Source of the DNA: Kiloniellaceae bacterium
GTDB taxonomy: Bacteria; Pseudomonadota; Alphaproteobacteria; Kiloniellales; Kiloniellaceae
Reading direction: 5' to 3'
DNA: 64,000 nt
NCBI GenBank assembly: GCA_009377535.1
Contig: WHTV01000011.1
Coordinates: 1-64,000 of the forward strand
Positions 1 through 8,288 of this stretch are shown in pieces. The notes beneath the pieces are model-generated. The model made no database searches. It was not told the DNA's origin and was given only the letters and a program-made list of their open reading frames with translations. Numbering within the stretch: the stretch's first letter is position 1; the number at the start of each line of letters is the position of its first letter. Position numbers and translations under genes: made by a program.

Positions 1-208
1 CCTCCTGCTCCAGCCGCGCCAGCGCCTCGCGGATCGGCGTGCGGCTGATGCCGAGCTGCTCGGAAAGCTGCCGCTCGTCGAGCTTCAGCGAAGCATCGTC
101 GGCATAGATGTTCATCGAGGTGATGCCTTCGCGAAGGGTCTCGTAGATGTGCCCCTTCAAACTGAAGGTGTTCTCGATCGGTTTGAATTCGAGCTTGCTG
201 GGCAGCAT
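1..208 (-). CDS. GntR-family (FCD-type) transcriptional regulator, N-terminal part
   Basis: Only the first 69 codons lie in the window; the gene runs off its left edge. The translation contains a winged-helix DNA-binding segment (GHIYETLREGITS, then LDERQLSEQLGISRTPIREA), which is the classic GntR signature with the recognition helix around SRTPIREALARLE. I chose the ATG at 208; a TTG seven codons upstream is also possible. FCD-type GntR proteins usually repress catabolic genes in response to an organic acid. Its neighbour upstream in the same direction is a glutamine-synthetase-family gene, so control of amine or amino-acid catabolism is a fair guess. The effector domain is not visible. Confidence 0.85.
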   Translation of the reverse strand, partial: MLPSKLEFKPIENTFSLKGHIYETLREGITSMNIYADDASLKLDERQLSEQLGISRTPIREALARLEQE

Positions 209-278
209 GACGACATTCGCGACATTCAAAGGCAGGGCGAGGAACGCGAGACCGATGTCCGGCGGGGCGGCTGGTTCG

Positions 279-290
279 TGGTATACATTA
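279..290. promoter_or_regulatory. Candidate GntR operator (GTATAC core)
   Basis: The 209-493 gap between the glutamine-synthetase-family gene and the GntR gene holds TGGTATACATTA, with the palindromic core GTATAC, about 70 bases upstream of the GntR start. GTATAC-centred sites are common for FCD-type GntR repressors, so autoregulation is plausible. The flanks are only weakly symmetric. I see nothing else in this gap. Confidence 0.3.
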
Positions 291-493
291 GCCCAGAGAC
301 CAGGGGCCGACAACAAGAATCCCGCACCGGTAGACCTGCGAAGTTATCCCAGTCTTCGCTGCGAAGCTGAGGAAAAGAAAGCAAACCACTGACCGAACAG
401 AAAAAACAGGCGCTGGTCTGGCGGATGCTCAAAGGCAGCGCCCGGAAAAAGCGGCGCCTTTTCGTCAGTATGCGAAGAAGCCGGCCGTCGGCC

Positions 494-1864
494 TCAATAG
501 CGCTCGAATCCGCGCTTCAATTCCCAATCGGTCACCCGGCGGTCGTATTCGAACTGCTCCCAGCGGGCGGTGTGGAGGTAGTGTTCGACCACCTCGTCGC
601 CGAGGGCGCCGCGCAGCATCTTCGACTTCTCAAGTGCTGTGATGGCCTCGCGCAGGGTCTTGGGGATGTCGTGCAGTTTCTTGCCGCTGTAGGCATCGCC
701 CATGTAGGGCTCGGGAAGCTCCAGCTTCTCTTCTATGCCGGCGAGGCCGGCCGCCAGCAGCGCCGAGAAGGCGAGGTAGGGATTGAGGTCGCCGCCGCCG
801 ATGCGGCATTCGACGCGGATCGCCTTGGAGCCCCCGCCGCAGAGCCGGAAGCCGGCGGTGCGGTTGTCGAGGCTCCAGATCGCCTTGGTCGGCGCGAAGG
901 TGCCGGCCTGGAAGCGCTTGTAGGAATTGATGTAGGGCGCCAGGAAATAGGTGAGGTCGTCGGCGTACTTGAGCTGGCCGGCGACGAACTGGCACATGGT
1001 CTTCGACATGCCGTGCTTGGCCTTGGGATCGAAAAACAGCGGCTTCTTGCCGAGCTTGTCCCACAGCGAGGCATGGATGTGGCAGGAGTTGCCGGCCATG
1101 CCGTAGTTCCACTTGGCCATGAAGGTGAGCGCCTTGCCCTTGAGGTGGGCGATCTCCTTGCAGGCGTTCTTCAGGATCACATGGTTGTCGGCCATGGTGA
1201 GCGCCTCGTCGTAGCGCACGTTGATCTCCTCCTGGCCGGGCCCCCACTCGCCCTTGGAGTTCTCCACCGGGATGCCGCAGCCCTGCAGGCCCTTGCGGAT
1301 CGCCCGCATCACCTCCTCCTCCTTGGAGGTCTGGAAGATGTGATAGTCCTCGATGTAGTAGCCCTCGGTCTTGAGGTCCTGGTAGTGCTTCTGGTGGGCG
1401 CTCTCGTAGGTCTCGTCGAAGAGGTAGAACTCCAGCTCCGAGGCAAGGAAGGGCTTGAAGCCCTTGGCGGACAGGCGCTCGATCTGCCGGCGCAGCATGG
1501 CCCGCGGCGAATGCGGCACCGGGGCGTGGTGCTGGTGGTCCAGCACATCGCAGATCACCATGGCCGTACCCTCCAACCAGGGCGTCACCCGCAGCGTCGA
1601 GAGATCCGGCTTCAGCACGAAGTCGCCGTAGCCCTGGGCCCAGTTGGCCACCGGGTAGCCCGGCACCAGTTCCATGTCGATGTCGTTGGCCAGCAGGTAG
1701 TTACAGGCATGGGTCTCGTCCTCGGCGGTGTCGAGGAAAAACTCGGCCTGGAAGCGCTTGCCGACGAGGCGGCCCTGCATGTCGACCATGCAGACGAGAA
1801 CGGTATCGATGCTGCCATCGGCAACGGCTTGCTTCAGCTTCGGCAGGCTCAAAACACCAGACAT
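494..1864 (-). CDS. Glutamine synthetase family ligase (PuuA/GlnT-like), copy 1
   Basis: A 456-residue ATP-dependent glutamate-amine ligase of the glutamine synthetase fold. Visible family motifs are the metal-binding SELEFYLFD segment, GPGQEEINVRY, the NSCHIHASLWD segment and the ATP/glutamate-binding FAPTKAIWSLDNRTAGFR and ECRIGGGDLNPYL segments. The ATG at 1864 is preferred over upstream in-frame codons because GGAG stands 13 bases before it and family similarity begins there (MSGVLSLPKLKQ). It shares a neighbourhood with a second ligase at 4479, a polyamine-type importer and a PuuD-like hydrolase, so gamma-glutamylation of an imported amine is more likely than ammonia assimilation. The exact amine cannot be read from sequence. 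Confidence 0.88.
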   Translation of the reverse strand: MSGVLSLPKLKQAVADGSIDTVLVCMVDMQGRLVGKRFQAEFFLDTAEDETHACNYLLANDIDMELVPGYPVANWAQGYGDFVLKPDLSTLRVTPWLEGTAMVICDVLDHQHHAPVPHSPRAMLRRQIERLSAKGFKPFLASELEFYLFDETYESAHQKHYQDLKTEGYYIEDYHIFQTSKEEEVMRAIRKGLQGCGIPVENSKGEWGPGQEEINVRYDEALTMADNHVILKNACKEIAHLKGKALTFMAKWNYGMAGNSCHIHASLWDKLGKKPLFFDPKAKHGMSKTMCQFVAGQLKYADDLTYFLAPYINSYKRFQAGTFAPTKAIWSLDNRTAGFRLCGGGSKAIRVECRIGGGDLNPYLAFSALLAAGLAGIEEKLELPEPYMGDAYSGKKLHDIPKTLREAITALEKSKMLRGALGDEVVEHYLHTARWEQFEYDRRVTDWELKRGFERY

Positions 1865-2021
1865 CGGGAATCTACTCCGGTTCGGGATAATCGGGGACGG
1901 CCGCCCCCTATTGGAATAAGAAAAACACCGCACAATAGTCGCCCGCCACGCGCCGGTCGAGGCTCGTTACAGGACAGTAAACCCACCTCCCCGCAACCTG
2001 CCGCAGCAGCCTCTGCCCGGC

Positions 2022-3521
2022 CTAATCCCCGTCGTGCAGGCGGTGGTTGATCCCCGTAAGGACCCGGCGCGCCTCGTCATAGATCTCGAAGGTCCGGCCA
2101 TAGGCGGCGTGCCGCCCGGCATCGGGCCGGTTCTCCTCGACGATCCGGCAACACTGGCGCACCGCCGCCGCCGGGTCCGCGAAGACGCCGCCGCCGACCC
2201 CCGCCACCAGAGCCGCGCCGAAGGAGGCATCGCCGTTGGCCGGCACCTTCATGGTGAGGCCGGTGACGTCGGCGATGATCTGGCGCCAGGTGGCGCTGCG
2301 CGCGCCGCCGCCCAACAGGCACATGTCGCCGAAGGTGGCGCCCGAGAGTTGCCGGGCCGCCAGCAGCACGTCGTTGAGGGCAAAGGCGATGCCCTCGTAG
2401 CAGGCGCGCGCGAAGTGGGCGCGGCCATGGCCGAGGGTCAGGCCGATGAAGTCGCCGCGCAGCTTGGGGTCCCAGTGCGGCGCCCGCTCGCCCAGCAGGT
2501 AGGGATGGAAGATGAGGCCGTCGGCGCCCGGCGCGATGCCGGCGGCCAGGCGGTCCATCTCGGCGAAGGCGGTCTCCGGCGGAAGCTCGGCGAAGAAGGT
2601 GTCGCGCACCCAGCGGTGCGCCGTGGCGCAGGCGTTGATGCCGGAGGCCATGTACCAGAGCCCCGGCATGATGTGCGGGTAGCAGGAGACCGGCGGATGC
2701 ACTTCCGGCCGGTCGCAGGCCAGGAAGACGACGCCGGCGGTGGCCAGCTTGATGGCCCCCTGCCCCGGCTCGATGGCGCCGGCGCCGTAGAGCTCCACCG
2801 TGGTGTCGTTGGCGCCGACCACCACGGGCGTGCCTTCGGCGAGGCCGGTCGCCCGCGCCGCCGCCGCGCTCACCCGGCCGGCGATCTCCTCGGGCTGGCG
2901 CACCGGCGGCAAGCTCGCCATGTCCCAGCCGATGAGGTCGCAGAGGTCCGGCGACCAGCTGCGGGTCGCCACGTCCGACATCAACGCGCCGAGGGCGTCG
3001 GAATAGTCCGTGGTCCAGTCGCCGGTGAGCCGGCTGCGCAGCCAGTCCTTGGCGAGGTAGAGCCGCTTTGTACGGGCAACGGCGTCGGGCTCGTGCTTCT
3101 GCAACCAGGCGAGCTGGCAGAGGCTCCAGGTCGGGTTGGCGCGGTTCAGGCCCGTGGCGATGATCGTCTCGCCGGCGCGGTCGTGCAGCTCGCGCGCCTC
3201 CTGGATGCTGCGCTGGTCGTTCCACATGATGGCCGGGCGGATCACCTCGCCGTCGGCGTCCTCCAGCACGGCGATGTGGGCGCCGGCGGAGAGGCCCACG
3301 GCGGCGATCCCGCCGGCCGGCAGCCCGGCCTTCGCCAGCACCTGAGGCACCGCGGCCGTCAACGCCTGCCACCATTCCGCCGGGTTCTGCTCCGACCAGC
3401 CGGGCTTCGGCGTCTGGCTGGCGATCGGCGCCGCCGCCTCCGCCAGCGTCCTGCCGGTCTCGTCGATCAGTGTCGCCTTGAGGCTGCCGGCGCCGAGGTC
3501 GACGCCGAGAAGGGCGGGCAT
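2022..3521 (-). CDS. FGGY-family carbohydrate kinase (xylulokinase-like)
   Basis: A 499-residue sugar or polyol kinase of the actin-like ATPase fold. The N-terminus has the phosphate-binding LLGVDLGAGSLKATLID motif. A WNDQRS segment matches the substrate-loop region of xylulose/gluconate kinases. The C-terminal half carries LLGGGARSATWRQIIADVTG, the adenosine motif of the family. Its ATG overlaps the stop of the SDR gene as TGATG, so the two are translationally coupled. The pair is probably driven by the divergent promoter at 4313-4478, which contains a DeoR-type palindrome. Phosphorylation of a polyol or hydroxyacid made by the SDR is a reasonable inference; the substrate is unknown. Confidence 0.88.
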   Translation of the reverse strand: MPALLGVDLGAGSLKATLIDETGRTLAEAAAPIASQTPKPGWSEQNPAEWWQALTAAVPQVLAKAGLPAGGIAAVGLSAGAHIAVLEDADGEVIRPAIMWNDQRSIQEARELHDRAGETIIATGLNRANPTWSLCQLAWLQKHEPDAVARTKRLYLAKDWLRSRLTGDWTTDYSDALGALMSDVATRSWSPDLCDLIGWDMASLPPVRQPEEIAGRVSAAAARATGLAEGTPVVVGANDTTVELYGAGAIEPGQGAIKLATAGVVFLACDRPEVHPPVSCYPHIMPGLWYMASGINACATAHRWVRDTFFAELPPETAFAEMDRLAAGIAPGADGLIFHPYLLGERAPHWDPKLRGDFIGLTLGHGRAHFARACYEGIAFALNDVLLAARQLSGATFGDMCLLGGGARSATWRQIIADVTGLTMKVPANGDASFGAALVAGVGGGVFADPAAAVRQCCRIVEENRPDAGRHAAYGRTFEIYDEARRVLTGINHRLHDGD

Positions 3522-4312
3522 CAGACCGCATCCTCCGGGGTCACGTAGGCGGCGTGGATGCCGCCGTCGACCAGCCAGCCGGCGCCGGTCACGTAGCTGG
3601 CGGCGTCGGAGCAGAGGAACAGCGCCACCTCGGCCACCTCGACCGCCTTGCCGAAGCGCCCCAGCGGCATGTGGACCCGGCGGCGCTCCAGCTTCTCCGG
3701 CGTGTCGAAGAGCTGGGCGGTCAGCGGCGTGCCGATCGGCCCGGGCAGCAGGGCGTTGGCGCGGATGTTCTGGCGGCCGTACTGCACCGCGATCTCCCGG
3801 GTCATGGCGAGCACCCCGCCCTTCGAGGCCGTATAGGCGAGCTGCGGCACCGCCGCGCCCATCACCGCCACCAGCGAGGACATGTTGAGGATGGCGCCAC
3901 CGCCCGCCCGGTGCAACGCCGGCAGGCCGAAGCGGCAGCAGTGGAACACGCCGGTCAGGTTGACGGCGATGGTGCGGTCCCAGATCGCCTGCTCGGTGTC
4001 CTCCGGGCCGTTGTCGCCGCCCAGCATGACGCCGGCGTTGTTGAAGAGAACGTCGACCGCGCCGAGGCCCGACTCCGCCGCGACAATCATCGCTGCGACC
4101 GACTGCGCATCGGCAACGTCCACCGCGATGGCCAAGGCCTTGCCGCCGGCCGCCGCGATCTCCGTCGCCGTCGCCTCGGCCGCCTTGGAATCGAGGTCGG
4201 CCACCGCCACCGCGGCGCCTTCTCGCGCGAAGAGCAACGCCGATTCGCGGCCGATGCCGGCGCCGCCCCCGGTGATCACTGCGTGCTTTCCTGCGAGGCG
4301 TCCTGCGCTCAT
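3521..4312 (-). CDS. SDR-family NAD(P)-dependent oxidoreductase
   Basis: A 263-residue classical short-chain dehydrogenase. It shows the cofactor motif TGGGAGIG near residue 14, an acidic residue after beta-2 (ADLD) favouring NAD, the NNAG motif, the catalytic Ser in NMSSLVAV and the YTASK catalytic Tyr/Lys pair. The C-terminus ends in VDGGIHAAYV, usual for FabG-like SDRs. It is the first gene of a leftward unit with the FGGY kinase, sharing a TGATG junction. Together they could oxidise or reduce and then phosphorylate an alcohol from the imported substrate. It starts 98 bases from the palindromic site at 4410-4443. Confidence 0.92.
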   Translation of the reverse strand: MSAGRLAGKHAVITGGGAGIGRESALLFAREGAAVAVADLDSKAAEATATEIAAAGGKALAIAVDVADAQSVAAMIVAAESGLGAVDVLFNNAGVMLGGDNGPEDTEQAIWDRTIAVNLTGVFHCCRFGLPALHRAGGGAILNMSSLVAVMGAAVPQLAYTASKGGVLAMTREIAVQYGRQNIRANALLPGPIGTPLTAQLFDTPEKLERRRVHMPLGRFGKAVEVAEVALFLCSDAASYVTGAGWLVDGGIHAAYVTPEDAV

Positions 4313-4409
4313 TGACTTCCCCCTCCGCCGGCTTGCCGGCCCCTGCCGCTGCGCTGGACCGGCGCAGGCCAGCCGCTATGGTACTGCCGGCGAAGGTAGC
4401 TTGCACCAC

Positions 4410-4443
4410 TTGGCAACTGCAACATAATGTTGGCAGTTACCAA
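4410..4443. promoter_or_regulatory. Palindromic operator in divergent SDR / glutamine-synthetase promoter
   Basis: A long inverted repeat lies between the divergent genes starting at 4312 and 4479. The left arm is TTGGCAACTGCAACA (4410-4424). The right arm, read on the other strand, is TTGGTAACTGCCAACA (4428-4443), with a three-base spacer. A similar palindrome occurs at 13667-13703 in the other divergent promoter of this locus. The DeoR protein encoded at 12083-12913 is the likely ligand, but that link is inference. Confidence 0.65.
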
Positions 4444-4478
4444 CTCCAACGAAAACAGAACACTTGAGGAGGCTTAGC

Positions 4479-5807
4479 ATGGCGGGGGATGCGGTGAAGG
4501 AGATGATGGCGGCCTTGAAGAAGACGGGCGCGCGCTACGTCCGTTTCGAGCTGCCGGACCTGCACGGAACCAGCCGCACCAAGGTGATCCCCGTCGGCAA
4601 GGCGGAGAGCTATGCGCGCAAGGGCCTGAACCTATACGGCGGCGCCGTCGGCCTCGACACCGCCTCCAATGTGATCGGCGGCACCGGCCTCAACGAGGAG
4701 GTCAGCTACCGCGACCAGCTGCTGTTTCCCGATCCGTCGACTCTGCGCGTGGTGCCGTGGCTGGAGGACACCGCCAAGGTGATCTGCGACGCCTACTGGT
4801 CGCCGGGCGAGCCCATCAACGCGACCCCGCGCACGGTGCTGGCGAACCTGCTGAAGCGCGCCGAGAAGCTCGGCTACCAGGTGATGATGGGCCACGAGTT
4901 CGAGTTCTACCTGCTCGACCCGGAAACCCGCGAGCCGCTGTTCGGCGGCGTCCATATCTTCAATGCCGTGCGCAACCAGTACGTCCCCTTCCTCGATGTC
5001 CTGCTCGACCTGTTGCAGGAGGCCGGCATCGACGTCATCACCCACAACTGCGAATACGCGCCCTCGCAGTTCGAGATCAACTTCGGCCCCGGCATCGGCC
5101 TGGAGGGCGCCGACAAGGCCTTCACCTTCAAGAACGCCATCAAGGAGCTTGCCCACCGCAGCGGCTACCTCGCCACCTTCATGTCCAAGCCGGCGAGCGC
5201 CATGGCGGGCTGCGGCTGCCATCTGCACATCAGCCTCATCGACCGCAGGAACGGCAAGAACGCCTTCTACACCAAGGGCGCCAAGGGCGGCATGAACCCG
5301 CTGATCCGCCGCTTCGCGGGCGGCCTGCTGACCCACGCCAAGGCCATGCAGCCGCTGATCAACCCGACGCCCAACTGCTACCATCGTCTGAAGCCGCACA
5401 CCTTCGCCCCGTCCAACATCTCCTGGGGCGTCGAGGATCGCACGGCCATGGTGCGCATGAAGGACGTCGGCGAGGCGAACTGCCACATCGAGATGCGCGC
5501 CGCCTCCGGCCTCTCCAATCCCTACCTCTCGATCGCGGCGGTGATCGCCGCCGGCCTGCTCGGCCTGGAGGCCAAGGGCGATCTGCCGATCCCTTCGGAA
5601 GGTCCCTCAGAGGACGACCCGAAGCACGAGAAGCTGGCCGGCAGCCTTGAAGAGTCCCTGGACGCGTTGAAGAAGGACAAGGCCATGCAGGACATGCTCG
5701 GGCCCGACCTGGTGAGGGTCTTCACCGCCGTGAAGGAGGCCGAACTCGCCCGCTTCCGCAGCCACGTCACCGACTGGGAGCGCAACGAGTACTTGGAGCT
5801 GTACTGA
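4479..5807 (+). CDS. Glutamine synthetase family ligase (gamma-glutamyl-amide type), copy 2
   Basis: A 442-residue glutamine-synthetase-fold ligase. Motifs are GHEFEFYLLD (metal ligands), SQFEINFGPG, the GCGCHLHISLID segment and FAPSNISWGVEDRTAMVR followed by IEMRAASGLSNPYL. The ATG at 4479 is chosen because GAGGAGG sits at 4466-4472 with six-base spacing. It is clearly divergent from copy 1 (different N-terminus, no NSCHIHASLW variant) and resembles gamma-glutamylmethylamide or glutamate-putrescine ligases more than housekeeping GlnA. It is transcribed away from the SDR/kinase pair from the palindrome-containing promoter. Two different ligases in one locus suggest two amine substrates or steps. 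Confidence 0.88.
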   Translation: MAGDAVKEMMAALKKTGARYVRFELPDLHGTSRTKVIPVGKAESYARKGLNLYGGAVGLDTASNVIGGTGLNEEVSYRDQLLFPDPSTLRVVPWLEDTAKVICDAYWSPGEPINATPRTVLANLLKRAEKLGYQVMMGHEFEFYLLDPETREPLFGGVHIFNAVRNQYVPFLDVLLDLLQEAGIDVITHNCEYAPSQFEINFGPGIGLEGADKAFTFKNAIKELAHRSGYLATFMSKPASAMAGCGCHLHISLIDRRNGKNAFYTKGAKGGMNPLIRRFAGGLLTHAKAMQPLINPTPNCYHRLKPHTFAPSNISWGVEDRTAMVRMKDVGEANCHIEMRAASGLSNPYLSIAAVIAAGLLGLEAKGDLPIPSEGPSEDDPKHEKLAGSLEESLDALKKDKAMQDMLGPDLVRVFTAVKEAELARFRSHVTDWERNEYLELY

Positions 5808-5864
5808 GCCGAGTGGGTCTCAGATAGACAGCTCTTGCCTGCCCCGCTGGCACCCCCACCCCAA

Positions 5865-5883
5865 CCCTCCCCATCGAAGGGGG
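5865..5883 (+). terminator. Hairpin downstream of the second GS-family gene
   Basis: About 60 bases after the stop at 5807 a CCCTCCCC / GGGGG hairpin with the loop ATCGAA is present. There is no T-run, so it may be a Rho-assisted 3' end or simply a short repeat of a kind common between alphaproteobacterial genes. The rest of the 5808-6030 gap is unassigned; 5932-6000 could be a decayed coding remnant. Confidence 0.3.
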
Positions 5884-6030
5884 AAGCTATGGAATCGGTG
5901 TCTGCTGGTCTTCGACGAGAGGAGATCAGCGATGACGAAACGCAAGCGGGGTTGCCGAGCTGAGGAGCGAGGGTAAGCTTGTCGAAATCAGCGGCAATCC
6001 CTCTGGGGGCTTCACTCGGAAGACCCGATC

Positions 6031-6960
6031 CTAGTTGAGCCGCAACTGCGGACTGTCCTGCATGTTCGGCGTCGGGGCGGCGCGCGGCGCTTGCAGCGAC
6101 TTTTGCCTGTCGTCCGTCCTTTGCTGCGCCGGTACGGGCGAAACCGGCGAAAGTGCCATTGTCGGCACGCCGTCATTCAGCCGGGCACGCCCTACCGCCT
6201 CCCGTACTGCGCGGGCAAGATGGTCGGCCTCCGGCGTAGCAGCATCGATGATCATGGCGAAAGCCAGCGGTCCGTCGAGCCAGTACCGGACCGCGACGTC
6301 CTCCGCATCGGCCTTGCCCACGCCGCTGCCGGCTCCCTCCCAGCGTGGCCGCAGGAACAGATTGATCGTGGTGCTGTCGCCGCTCTGGTAGACGAGCCGG
6401 ACCATGGGGTCGTCCTCAGGCCCGAGCAGTTCCTTCGCCACCAGATTGAATCCGTCGGTCGTCAGGTCCGGCGCCGCCAACTCCAGCGCAATTCGCTGAT
6501 TCAGCCAGCCCAGCGGCTGCAGCATCCTGTCGCCACCGGCGGCCGGTGAGGCCGCCCCGATGGCCGCTGCGTGATGAAACGTCGCGGCGCGCTCGACGAA
6601 GTCGCTCAGGTGCCATTGCGCGTCCTGCCCCTTCTGCCCGAGCAACCATCCGCCGCTGGTCGCGGCCAGCAACAATGCGGCGAGCGCCGCCACCTGACTC
6701 AGCACCCTGCGAACTGGCTGCGCTGGCTCCGAGCGCAGGACGGCTGTCAAGTGCTCAGGGACGGGTTCGGACAGGAGCGATCCGTAGTGTGCCCGAATGT
6801 CGTCGTTCTGCGCCGAGATCTCGGTGACGAATTCCTCTGCATCGGCATGCTCCGAGAGATAGCGCTCGACTTCAGCCTTGCGCGCCACATCCGCCTCTAG
6901 CAGTCCGTCGGCATAGGCAAGCAGGTCGATTTCCTGAATCGGCTCTGGTCTCCTGGTCAT
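6031..6960 (-). CDS. Membrane anti-sigma factor (FecR/RsiW-like)
   Basis: A 309-residue protein with a cytoplasmic N-terminal part (EIDLLAYADGLLEADVARKAEVERYL), typical of anti-sigma factors. One predicted membrane span follows at about residues 85-107 (VAALAALLLAATSGGWLLG), then a periplasmic C-terminal domain. There is no zinc-binding HxxxCxxC motif at the N-terminus, so it is not a ZAS-type anti-sigma. The start overlaps the sigma gene stop as ATGA, the usual arrangement for a sigma/anti-sigma pair. It probably holds the sigma factor at the membrane until an envelope signal releases it. The periplasmic half gave no domain I recognise. Confidence 0.88.
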   Translation of the reverse strand: MTRRPEPIQEIDLLAYADGLLEADVARKAEVERYLSEHADAEEFVTEISAQNDDIRAHYGSLLSEPVPEHLTAVLRSEPAQPVRRVLSQVAALAALLLAATSGGWLLGQKGQDAQWHLSDFVERAATFHHAAAIGAASPAAGGDRMLQPLGWLNQRIALELAAPDLTTDGFNLVAKELLGPEDDPMVRLVYQSGDSTTINLFLRPRWEGAGSGVGKADAEDVAVRYWLDGPLAFAMIIDAATPEADHLARAVREAVGRARLNDGVPTMALSPVSPVPAQQRTDDRQKSLQAPRAAPTPNMQDSPQLRLN

Positions 6961-7508
6961 TTCACCCTCCGCAGGATGCGTGGCTGCATGGCCGACGCGC
7001 GAAGATCGCGCAGCGCCTGCCGTCCTCGCGACAGGCGCGACCGAACGGTGCCGATCGGTACTTTCAAGACCTCGGCCGCCTCGTCATAGGTGAAGCCTTC
7101 CAGCGCGACAAGCAGAACGGCGCTGCGTTGATCTTCCGGGAGGCGGTCTAGCGCCTCGCCGATGTTCCGGCATTCGACGTGATGTTCCTGGTTCGCCGGC
7201 TGCGTCTGCCTGGCATTGATGACTTCGGGTGCGGTGGGCAGGTCCCGCCGCCGGTGTGCTCTGTGGTGATCAATGTGCGTGCGATAGAGCATGCTGAACA
7301 ACCAGCTACGCAGGCTCCCCCTATGGTGCCAGAGATGACGCTTTTTCAGTGCCCGCTCAAGGCAGTCCTGCACCAGGTCGTCGGCTTGATCCGGATTTTT
7401 CGCCAGCGCAAGCGCAAAGCGTCGAAGATGTGGGATCTGTCGCGCGATCACCCATTTGACGTCGTCCACCGATTTCTCCTTATGCCCGCCGAAAGCGACG
7501 CCGCTCAT
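6957..7508 (-). CDS. ECF-type RNA polymerase sigma factor
   Basis: A 183-residue group IV sigma factor. Sigma region 2 is visible in LRRFALALAKNPDQADDLVQDCLERAL through SLRSWLFSMLYRTHIDHHR. Region 4 is visible in LDRLPEDQRSAVLLVALEGFTYDEAAEVLKVPIGTVRSRLSRGRQAL. The linker between the regions is long and ends near EHHVECRNIGEAL. It is co-translated with the anti-sigma gene by an ATGA overlap. A GGAAC-N17-CGTCC element lies upstream in the same orientation, and two more copies precede nearby genes, which points to autoregulation and a local regulon. Confidence 0.93.
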   Translation of the reverse strand: MSGVAFGGHKEKSVDDVKWVIARQIPHLRRFALALAKNPDQADDLVQDCLERALKKRHLWHHRGSLRSWLFSMLYRTHIDHHRAHRRRDLPTAPEVINARQTQPANQEHHVECRNIGEALDRLPEDQRSAVLLVALEGFTYDEAAEVLKVPIGTVRSRLSRGRQALRDLRASAMQPRILRRVK

Positions 7509-7546
7509 CGTTTCCCGGGGCGCTGCACAACCATCCGGTCGTTAAT

Positions 7547-7573
7547 GGACGACGCCCGGCGTCCAAAGGTTCC
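7547..7573 (-). promoter_or_regulatory. ECF-type promoter of the sigma factor operon
   Basis: Read on the minus strand this is GGAAC, 17 bases, then CGTCC, ending 39 bases before the sigma gene start at 7508. GGAAC is a typical ECF minus-35 element and CGTCC fits an ECF minus-10. The same elements with exactly the same spacing occur at 7604-7630 and 8900-8926 on the plus strand. Confidence 0.7.
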
Positions 7574-7603
7574 CTGGCGCTGGAAAAAATCGGCCGAAAT
7601 GCC

Positions 7604-7630
7604 GGAACCTTCCGTCGTCGCCACCCGTCC
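7604..7630 (+). promoter_or_regulatory. ECF-type promoter of the DUF4168 gene
   Basis: GGAAC at 7604-7608 and CGTCC at 7626-7630 are separated by 17 bases. The element is divergent from the sigma factor promoter and lies 70 bases upstream of the start at 7700. The conserved sequence and spacing support direct control by the neighbouring sigma factor. Confidence 0.7.
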
Positions 7631-7699
7631 ATCCTGGCGAATGCGGCTGCACGTCGCATCACGTCACGAGGATTCACGAACAACCAGGAGTAACTTTCC

Positions 7700-8104
7700 A
7701 TGCGAAGCGCCGTCAATGGAGTTATCGATAGAACAGCCGCCACCCGGCCTGCTGTCCTGCACGTCGCCCTTCTGGCCGCACTGCTGTTCTTCTTCTCTAT
7801 GCTGGCTCTCCCTGTGGCGGCCCAGCAGACTGAACCCGGCGCGTTCAGCGAGGATCAGCTCGAGGCCTTCGCGGCTGCATCTCTCAGGGTCCAGGAGTTG
7901 AGCAACAAGTGGCAGCCGCAGATCGCCGAGGCGCCGTCCCCGGAAGACGGCAATGCCATGCGCCAGCAGGCGATGGGGGAGATGACGGAAGCCGTTCGTG
8001 AGGAAGGTCTTTCCGTCGAAGAATACAATACCATTCATGATACTGCGCTGCGCGACCCGCAGGTCATGACGGTCATACAGGAGTATCAGGAGGAGTTGCG
8101 ATAG
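7700..8104 (+). CDS. DUF4168-domain exported protein
   Basis: A 134-residue protein with an N-terminal signal peptide (hydrophobic stretch around residues 20-38, cleavage near PVAA-QQ). A small helical domain follows with the DUF4168 pattern: FSEDQLEAFAAASLRVQEL, then EGLSVEEYNTIHDTALRDPQV. The family is periplasmic and without known biochemical function, but members are often found beside envelope-stress regulators. AGGAG precedes the ATG. It is divergent from the ECF sigma gene and has its own matching ECF promoter, so it is a probable member of that regulon. Confidence 0.82.
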   Translation: MRSAVNGVIDRTAATRPAVLHVALLAALLFFFSMLALPVAAQQTEPGAFSEDQLEAFAAASLRVQELSNKWQPQIAEAPSPEDGNAMRQQAMGEMTEAVREEGLSVEEYNTIHDTALRDPQVMTVIQEYQEELR

Positions 8105-8288
8105 CTGGCAACGTCGACGGGGCATTCCAGGGACCTGCCCTCGGACTTGCTCCGTCGATCTTTTCATCTGAGGGTCGAAAAGGCTTGCGATCGCTCACAG
8201 CACCCTTCAATAGCTGGGGTTCGGCAACTCGACAGGTCGAAGATACGCAAGGTAACGATCAACCTTGGCCGCGCCCCCCTGCAACCAG

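Noticed and set aside
425-2050. 541-codon open frame opposite the first glutamine-synthetase-family gene
   Set aside because: It is the antisense of a well-supported enzyme; its composition (Gly/Val/Leu/Ala/Arg repeats) is typical of a GC-rich shadow frame.
2034-3548. 504-codon open frame opposite the FGGY kinase
   Set aside because: Antisense shadow; the kinase motifs on the minus strand are unambiguous.
2022-4409. Apparent 795-codon fusion ahead of the FGGY kinase
   Set aside because: The upstream part is the SDR gene read out of frame; the true genes meet in a TGATG overlap at 3521.
5932-6000. Possible decayed insertion-sequence or other coding remnant (starts MTKRKR, later VAELRSEGKLVE)
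   Set aside because: Needs a frameshift, is very short and has no inverted repeats or other transposase blocks; too weak to call.
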